Source of the DNA: Ecdyonurus torrentis
Lineage: Eukaryota > Arthropoda > Insecta > Ephemeroptera > Heptageniidae
Length of the DNA stretch: 64,000 nt
Reading direction: 5' to 3'
Assembly (NCBI GenBank): GCA_949318235.1
Contig: OX439129.1
Location: 37,915,027-37,979,026, forward strand
Shown here: positions 55,621 to 64,000 of the stretch, piece by piece
How positions within the stretch are numbered: the first letter of the stretch is position 1
Layout of the letters: each line of letters starts with the position of its first letter
Notes under the pieces: model-generated
The model's input: only the letters and a program-made list of their open reading frames with translations
What the model was told of the DNA's origin: nothing
The model's database searches: none
Made by a program: the position numbers and the translations under genes

Positions 55621-57510
55621 AACTCAAAGTCCACACATGATATAATATTCAACATCTCTGATGATTAAAATTATACATTTTTAACAAGCAAAAATAAGAG
55701 ACCAGTTTTATTTATTAATGTCGCAAAATTTTATGTTTTAATTTTCGTTTATATACATAGCATTTTTTTTTAAACGAAATTTTTATAAAAATTTATTAAG
55801 TATAGCATGAAAAATAAACAGTTGGATGCTATAAAAGTAATTATTACAAGCGACGAACTGCAAAAAGAAATTACATTAAATGAGTAAAACAAAAACTACA
55901 AGTCGTTTAAAACACCTAAGAAGCGAAAAAGTGATTCTCATCATAAATATTTTTTACTAAAACTTGTTTCCTTAAAAAAAATCAAACAGAATGATAAGCT
56001 GACTGAAGCAGAGTTGGAATTCAATCAGCAATAAACATCTACTTAAATATTTTTTTTTCGCTTTGGTAAGAAGGTAAATATGTATATAATAATATTTTTT
56101 TTTTACACTCATGCTAATAATATACAGTTAGGGATAAAGACATTTTAAGAAAAATATAATTTGATCTCATTACAAAAATGCTGCCTGAGTTGCCCATCGA
56201 TTGGAATTTATACATTGAATAAAATATTATTATAGCTTGTAGAGATGCATGTAATACGCATAGTAATTTGTTAGTAATTTTCTTATAATAATAATATTGT
56301 GTGGGCTTGATTTTGAGAAGAAAAAAAAAAGAAATAAAAATAATAGAGATGATGAACGAGAGAAGAGTGAGAGTCCTTATGTGATGTAAAAATAAGTATA
56401 TGTATCAGAAAACGTTTAACATTCTATTTTTCGAACGTGTGGTCGATGGACGTATAATATAAAATATCATTAGTTTAAATAAAAATAATTCTGCATTTTT
56501 ATTTATATAATACATATGTCTGTCAAAAACAGAAATCAAAATTATGTATATATGATAATCTCTATCTGTCTTATATTTATGTAAAAAAAAATATATAATA
56601 AAATATACTGTAAGTTCATTATCCTTGTTAAAAATAAATAATTATATTTAACACTAGTTTTCTTTTAAAACTGTTTTTTAAATTGTTTATGCCATAAAAG
56701 TCTTTTAGATAAATATTAATGATTTTTCTTCCATCTGACGCATTTGCATGTATAATTGAGATACAGTATGGCATGAAAAGGAAAGATTTATATACAGTAC
56801 ACACCTATATTGTACAACTTATAATATAAAAATCTTTAATATTGCTTTGTGTATATTATGCCATATGCAAATGGAGATTTTTGTTCATTAAAGTTATATA
56901 AATACATGTTATTATTACCATATGGTAATAGAATGAATGTTTTAATATAAATAACTGTACAATACTACATTCTTTAAATTTTATTAATAAAAACGTTAAT
57001 ATCTCATAATGGTATAAAATATTCATTAAGTTTGGTATAGGTAATTTAATAATAATAGAATATAACATGCTCTAAATATATGCATTGTACAGTAACATGA
57101 TTTTTGCATTAATTTAATTAAGATCATTATGATGTTTCCAAGTAGTCATGAGTAATCATGATTTAAATAACATTGAAGGGAAAAAAAACTAAATGAAAAT
57201 GAATTCACCAAATTTATTGAGTTGTATTTTATTTCAGTTTGATTTGTTTGATATCGTGTTCAAATAAATAAATATTAAGAAAAATAATTCACATAATTAT
57301 GTAGATTTATTACGATGTAATTTATTTAATTATATAATAAGAATAAACATGATGAGTTTTAAAAGATTTATATCATCAATTTTTTTTATATAATAAAGAA
57401 GAATGATATATAATGATAAATGATATAAAATTAATTTATTTGATTGTTAATGATTGTTGTATTTGTTTTGGTACATTCTGTACTTTTCTCGATACAGTAT
57501 ATTATAAAAA

Positions 57511-57512
<2 letters not shown>

Positions 57513-57562
<50 letters not shown>

Positions 57563-57570
57563 TATATATC
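57513..57570. repeat. (AT)n microsatellite
   Basis: AT array with one AATATA phase slip near 57555. It directly borders a possible transposon remnant. Confidence 0.9.
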
Positions 57571-57581
57571 CTCCCACTACT

Positions 57582-57718
57582 CACGATTGATGACGTCACA
57601 GTTATAACCTTTTGAACTAACCCGCGATGCTCACACATACTGCACCTTATATCTTATAGTCATGATGTCCTCTGAGGTATAGGTATGACCCTGTGAGATG
57701 AATCTTATATACCTTTAA
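57582..57718. mobile_element. Possible right-half remnant of a TTAA palindromic element
   Basis: A GC-richer segment starting beside an (AT)n array. It has TGACGTCACAG (57591-57601), AACCCGCGATGC and an end at ACCTTTAA. These echo the TGACGTCA, AACCCGC and CTTTAA elements of the better copies, but I could not align a left arm. Low confidence. Confidence 0.25.
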
Positions 57719-59303
57719 CTTCATAATATTTTATGTAATCAATTCAAATTTATAATATTACTCATGGCACCGTCTGTCTATCGTGATCAGTATCGTCGTA
57801 AAAATATATTTAAACCTGCTTACAATTTTATATTATACAATATTATACTAAAAATATTGTTGTTATTATTCTATTATTATATATAATAGCAATGTAATTG
57901 TATTAAAAATTATATATTATCTATAATAGAAAAAGTAACTTAATTAGATTATAATGTATTTTTATTAAATTTCCGTATTTCTTTTGTATACTTATACGTA
58001 AGATATTTTTATAATATCAAAATCCCCCTTCTTTTTTTTATTAGAGAATAAATAATAAAATTACGATAATATAATATTTTTTTAATACACAAGTACCGTA
58101 ATATTGTATAACTATTTGAATTTTAATACTCATCAAAATTATAATATGTGTATTATATATATATTTATTTATTTGTATATAATAAAATTACTCTATTGTT
58201 ATTTTATTATTGAGTGTTTTTGCTTGATTATATAATTAATATTCATCTTCCTTATTTTGTATTCAATACATATACGATCAAAATGCCCTTGTAAGATTTT
58301 CTTCACACAAAAAATATAATTTATACATTTTTTTTTTAATATTCATGCGTAGTATAAAGAATCTTCCCGATGACCTAAGTTTTATTAATAATTATGATGT
58401 CGTAAAATGTTTATAAATAATAAACATGACAGTACAGAATATTAAAATATTTAAATATACACTGAAAAATCAAGTATCTACGCATAAAAAAAAAATGAAA
58501 AAATGAAAAAAATAATGATGGTAAGAAAAAAAAAAAAAGGAACTTGAAGATTCACTATTTGAAATCGTATAATAAAAGCTTATTATATATAAATAAAACA
58601 TACCAATGATATTTCGTTTTAGAAAAAAATACAAATAAGGACTTACTTTTTTTTAACATCAAAATTATAGAACTCGTTCATGATATTTGATATATTGAAC
58701 TGGTTCATTTAAGATTTCATTCAAACGGTGAAAACGACACTTTTTTTTCATCCAAAATGAAAATAAGTTATCTTACAATCCAACATTGAATTATTTGGTC
58801 ACTTTTAGTATTATTATTATAATAGGACCAGCAATATGTTGTCAATAGAACTCGAAAGAAAAGAAAAATAGTGTTAAGAACAAATTAGCACCATGTTATA
58901 TTCAAATCGTTCACACGAGATATTCGCAAAATAAAAATTAGATGTACCGTGAGGATAATATTGAAATAAGGACAGGATCAATATATACCAGAGGTCACGA
59001 TGCAATCAATTTGAATAATAATAGTAATTATTACAATGCAAAAATTTACCGTTAATTTTATTTTACTATTCAAATACTATACTATTACCTATCTAAAAAT
59101 AATAATATTGAGAAGAAAATAAAATAAAATTAATAAACTGCAATCATTAATAACGTACGGTATTATAATAATTTTATTGCTATATACTATTGTTTAATAA
59201 TGTCTGAATAGAAATCACTATGTATTTAATAATTTCGATTCACTGAATTTGAAAGCTGCTTTAAATGATGATAAGAGTATTGACTTGAATCACTGATGTG
59301 TTG

Positions 59304-59649
59304 TTAAAAGAATACTGGCCTAAAAAAAAAAAAAATAATAATAATAATAAAAAATAAATTATGAGATGAAACTACTGTATTATACATACATACACATATT
59401 ATGTCCCTTAACCCTTCTGTACTCTCACAAAGTGAAACTTACAAATTAGGCAACCCGCACTGTAATCAAATGTAGACCCGGAATTCATAACGTCATAAAT
59501 TTCTAAAGTTGCCTACTTCACAGTTTTTTTAGCCCCAATTTGTGAGGGTACAGAAGGGTTGAGGGTCAAAATATGTGTTTGAATGATGGTCCCATCTCAT
59601 GAATTTTACATTTTTAATTTATTTTTTGATGCCATGAGTATCCCTTTAA
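59304..59649. mobile_element. TTAA palindromic MITE, group 2, second copy
   Basis: Ends TTAAAAGAATACTGGC and GAGTATCCCTTTAA, both at TTAA. The inner blocks match the 5619-5946 copy: TATTATGTCCCTTAACCCTT, AGGCAACCCGC, GCCTACTTCACAGTTTTTTT and CCCCAATTTGTGAGGGTACA. The central motif is decayed to ATAACGTCATAA. There is no open frame of note. Confidence 0.7.
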
Positions 59650-62600
59650 CAATTCATCTTGACGTCATTTAGAAAATGCTGTAAAAAAAAAAGATTAATT
59701 ACTTCTAAGCACTGACAGAGAAAAGATGTGAGGGAGAGAGAGATAGAGAGAGTATTTAAGTCTCATAGATAGGTATTCACAAAATGTATGGGAACTTGAG
59801 ATGTTTTCAAATTTAAGGTCATGACATGACATCATGCAAACATTGTAGTAGTATTATTATAAAATTAACCATCAAACAAAAATTTGAGGATCCCTATGGG
59901 CTATATAATAGGAGGTGTTGAGTATTTAGGAAACAATTTAAAATGATTTATGTTTGCAAATATTTTTCAACATAAAATTTTTATAAATGCATTGTGCATA
60001 ATAGTAACGGGTTTTAAAGTAAAGTTGTTAATCATAAAATTATATAGTATTTTAAAATGATGATTTTATGCTCATTTTTCTGTAAGATTTTTACTTCTAT
60101 ATACTATAATATAAAGGAAGAGAAAAGAAGAACTCCTACATCATATATAAATGTCAGGAGAAAAATGCATGGACTTTTAAATTTTTATAATGATTTTTTT
60201 ATGTATATATATATTTTTTTTGTATAAAATATTCCATATTATACCATGTAACAGTAAGACTACTAGATATAGAAATAATTGTTATATTAAAAAATACTGT
60301 ACTTTTAAACCTTGTAATTATTAAAATTAAGATATCAAAGACCCACGGAAAAAAAATCTCAACTATATGTTATACTGCAAAGTTAAGTTACTTTTCAGTT
60401 CCGACACAAAGAAGTAAAGCTCAATCGAAAAGGACTGTGCTAGTATTATGAATACTGCAACTTAGTGATATACATAAGACGCAAAACATATGATATCTTC
60501 TTACTGCTGAAATGGAATAACCATGTTTTATACAATAATTATATATAATATTATATATAAACTATAGTTTATTTTCTTGTGTGTAAACTGCTTTATATAG
60601 AATTACAAATTTCAAAGGATAAATAATACTAAATACGTAGTAAAATCTAAAAAAAAAAAAAAAAAAAAAAATACATTTCTAATTTCTATCATGATCTCAT
60701 CTATACTATTCTTAGAAAATTACATGAAAAACTGTACATGAAAAAAAAGAGTCCATTTTACACGTAATGATATCAACGTAAATTACAGTCACGTAGTAAA
60801 TTCAGTGTATCTGTGTCGGTAGCTATATAACAATTGTACAAATGGTTAAACATCTTATAGACTTGTAAAGAACGGACTTGACAACTGGATGACAGTTAAA
60901 TTAAAGATAAAAAAAAAGTAATCTATAACAAGAGTGTGAGAAACACCGATTTGATCTAAATCTAATTGTAAGTATATACGTATGACTATAACAGATTATT
61001 CGTTTAAGTACGTATATGACCTCCAATTATATATATATATTTTGTTCATGACCTCTCATGTAAATGTAATAACAATTTTTCTTAATATGATCTTATTAAC
61101 TATATATAATATTATTATTTTTCTCAGATTTATACATCTACATTATAATTATAAAGTGTTTTTTTTCCTCCTAATTATCTTAGATTACATATATACAGTA
61201 ATTTTCACTTCACATATAAGGCTATTTTCTTTTCTTCGTGATTCACAACTCAATTTCTGTTTTATAAAAATATTATCTTTAATCTCAATAATTTCATTTT
61301 TATATAAAAATATTAAAACCTGATTCATTTACACATAAGAAAAAAAATATTTAAATAATGAAGTTGAAAAGTTATCAAACCAGTTAAATTTTTGCTATAA
61401 ACACTGCCAACACGTTTACATCATAATTGATCTCTATACTCTCTCTACATCATAATTATAAAAAAAAATAAAAATATAAGCTTCTTTTTAATATTCTACA
61501 TGAAAATATTATAATAGTTGATAAGCGCTCGCTTCTAAAAAAAAAATTAAAGATCATTATTATGTTTAAAATAAATCATAAAAAAACTTGATTGTTATAG
61601 CTTCCACATTTAAAGTGTATATTATTTATAAGAAAAATAATACGTAAATAATAAAATTTATATTTTATCTAAAAAATGTTATCAGAAACCGTATAGGTAA
61701 TTTGATAGGTTCTTATCTGATTATAATTATATACAATAAAAATTATATAAAGATTTATTATTATACTTATTTCAAGTATCATTTTAGAATAATAAATTTA
61801 AACGAAATCTTATAATCATATCAATATAAAAACAAGTTTTAAACCACTAACGTATAGAGAGTATTGATGATGTCTTTACCTTAGGTTATAAAATGCATAA
61901 TATTATTAATCTCTATTAAAGACTATGACTTAGAAACAAACTCATGCAGAGAGCTTTTATTTTTCTGCGATGTATATATATATAAATACTAATGAAAAGC
62001 CGGTTAAAAAAACCTCTTATTCAATTCTATATAAGGTTTACAATAATGTTCAGTTCAACGACAGCTTTTTTCTTCTTCTTATTTTTATCAAAGCAATAAT
62101 ACAAAACGATTGTAATTCAAACCAAGCCGCACGTACACTGGTTCTATATAAGTTACATAATAACAGTAGCATGATGCACTAAATAAAACATTTTAGCATT
62201 TTATATTATATATACACAGGAAGAACAATATAAGAATAAAAAGAAAATGTTAAAAAAAAATACTATAATAAAAAAAAAAAAAAAAAAAAATGCCATGCTA
62301 AACAAGTACTTATAATTTTATGCAAGTAAGCAAATACAATATAGTTTCTTTTGAATTGAATATACGACCCTCTGTTTAATAAAATTGAATAATACAGGAA
62401 GTGTAAGTGATTTTATGTCTTATATGACGTGAATTATAAATTGAAAAAAAGAACTAATTGAATTATTTATTATGTAAAGAATTGGAATGTTATTTAATTT
62501 TAATGTACTTATTTATTATTATTATATTAATGATGGTACTGGATAGAATTTTATTGAATTACGATAAAAATCAAGTTTAAATTTCACATGAGTGAAGTTA

Positions 62601-64000
62601 ATTATAAGTTTACAATAATCGTGTATCAAATGTGTACAAGTCAAGAAGTAATTTGCAGTAGCAAAGAGAGAAAAGTAATAATTTAGTTTGTCTTTTGTTA
62701 CTCTTTGTAAGTAATATAACGATTTATATAAACGTCAAATTAGTTACAAATTATTGTTGTTGGGTTTTTTCATATATATATATAACATAAATATATCTTT
62801 GAATCTTGTCTTAATTAATATAAAATGAAATGAATGCTAAAGAAAAGAGCATGGATAAGGTGAATTTATTATATAAAAAAGACAATATACTTTTAGCCAA
62901 AAAAAAAAAAAAAAAAAAAAAAATCATCATGAAGTTGTTAAAAAAAATCTTGTGTGTCCATCATCATACCCGTGCGGTATTATTGACTCATGAACTTTTT
63001 TTTTTTTTTCAACCAAGGTCGCGGGTGTATCCTGCTGTTTATTTTTTATTTTATTTTTTAAATATTTTTACCATCATTGTTTTGTTTTTTTCTTATATGA
63101 AACATAATCGCGTGATAGTAAAATATAATATCTCAGGTTGACGTCCTCACTCAGATTAAATATTCTAGTAAGAGAAGAGAGAAAGTATAATAATAACAAC
63201 GAAGAAAACGAGTTTTTAATATTTTGCATAATTTAAATCAAACAAGCTTGACCATGAATGAAATAAATTTTGCAGTGAGAGCAATAAGTATTATAGTAAA
63301 TCATAATCATGAATTCATATTATTTAAAGTTTAAGAAGATGATCTACATTACTCATCGTTGTCCTAAAAAAAATTAATTGTTCTGTTATAATTACTGACT
63401 TACAACATCTGATAAAGATTTGTTCTAGACCTAAAAATCCTAATATTGACATTATAATTACAGACTATATAGAGCTATTAGTATTATTATTATTTTAGTG
63501 TTAATAAGTCTCTGCTGGCATCAATCATAAAATACTATACGTAAAGTAGAACATCTCTAGACGACCTTGAATTTCCTGGAAATTGGAAAGAATATTTTCG
63601 TTGTTCCTTATATTATTTTTCTATATCCTCAAAGTGTAACAGTTAAAAATTATAAGTAATTATAAAGAAAAGACAAAGATTTATGATATTATTAAACAAT
63701 TCTGCTAATTTTAACGTATATATAGACACCATTGAAAATTGTTATATTATATAATTATAGCTATAATAATATATGATTTTTGTCATACTATATTAACCCA
63801 TATTTATCATAATAATAAGTCAATATATATCCGCTATTCGGAGAAACGTCCTAGAAATATAAAATTTATTGTGTGAGATTTTTTTTTCCTATACTTCAAA
63901 ATACACCGACCGAGACAGTTAGATTTTTAACTTTGGGTCATGATTATATATCTCAAGTGACAATACAAACTTATTATTATTGTGTCCGGGGTCATTTCAG
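59650..64000. other. AT-rich DNA to the window end, no gene seen
   Basis: No splice-supported coding sequence on either strand. The longest frame (60982-61323) is Ile/Tyr/Phe-rich and reads as random AT-rich translation. The window ends in CATTTCAG, which could be a splice acceptor whose exon lies outside. Confidence 0.5.

Larger units (their letters stand above)
52634..59303. other. Upstream region of the minus-strand gene; start exon expected here or beyond
   Basis: No exon ending in ATG in the required phase is convincing. Weak minus-strand candidates are TCCATG|GTAATC near 54871 and, further out, ATGATG|GTAAAA near 63071. The rest is AT-rich with A/T runs. Confidence 0.4.

Noticed and set aside
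58641..58682. ATG-TTA-A(n) with a GTAAGT donor as first exon of the minus-strand gene
   Set aside because: The exon ends in phase 1 whereas the downstream exon needs phase 0; kept only as a finding, because a homopolymer error is possible.
60982..61323. A 113-codon plus-strand ATG frame, hydrophobic throughout
   Set aside because: Ile/Phe/Tyr/Leu-rich composition is what random AT-rich DNA yields; no promoter, splice or family evidence.

Overview
This window looks like the nuclear genome of an arthropod, probably an insect. It is extremely AT-rich and gene-poor, and full of long microsatellites: (CT)n, (TTTC)n, (AT)n, (AC)n, and A/T homopolymers up to 50 bases. The few genes are intron-split, with GT-AG junctions and AATAAA-type poly(A) signals. 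The two recognisable proteins are small, secreted and low-complexity, in the style of arthropod extracellular or cuticle-associated proteins. I found no rRNA, tRNA, CRISPR array, operon or prokaryotic feature. There is one 200-N assembly gap (27875-28074).

Coding content. (1) A plus-strand gene has its whole 203-residue open frame in its last exon (CDS 47162-47773). Probable 5' non-coding exons lie at about 23860-24142 (a GC-rich, ATG-free island ending in a splice donor) and 39464-39502, so the transcript would span about 24 kb. (2) A minus-strand gene has two coding exons (52633-52399 and 50529-50231) whose junction is in frame. Its first codon must lie in an upstream exon that I could not place. 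The two genes converge, with stop codons about 2.5 kb apart. Their products share two motifs in the same order, Y-[YF]-[IV]-x-LPP and LP-x-[DN]-F-x-SNG-[KR]-P-x(5)-W, so they look like diverged paralogues of a secreted family. I do not assign a function.

Mobile DNA. The rest of the interpretable sequence is short non-autonomous DNA transposons. Eight elements of about 300-350 bp are near-complete palindromes that start and end at TTAA (or a one-base variant). They fall into three related groups: 5619-5946 and 59304-59649; 5942-6277, 8430-8768 and 23319-23646; 16100-16451, 16753-17055 and 22997-23322. Two pairs abut and share one terminal site. Six of the eight keep TGACGTCA near the hairpin tip. 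A separate 870-bp element (8852-9721) is hAT-like: perfect CAGGGGTTCGGACCCG terminal repeats, a perfect 8-bp target duplication (TAATATAC), and GC-rich subterminal repeats around an AT-rich core.

Layout. 1-5618: intergenic, microsatellites. 5619-9721: three palindromic elements and the hAT-like element. 9722-16099: intergenic with a 0.6-kb TTTC array. 16100-17148: palindrome cluster. 22997-23646: abutting palindromes just upstream of the putative promoter/exon 1. 24143-47153: two large introns. 47154-47890: coding exon and 3' UTR. 50231-52633: convergent paralogue. 52634-64000: its upstream region, with a GC island at about 55450-55620, one palindromic element and no other supportable gene.
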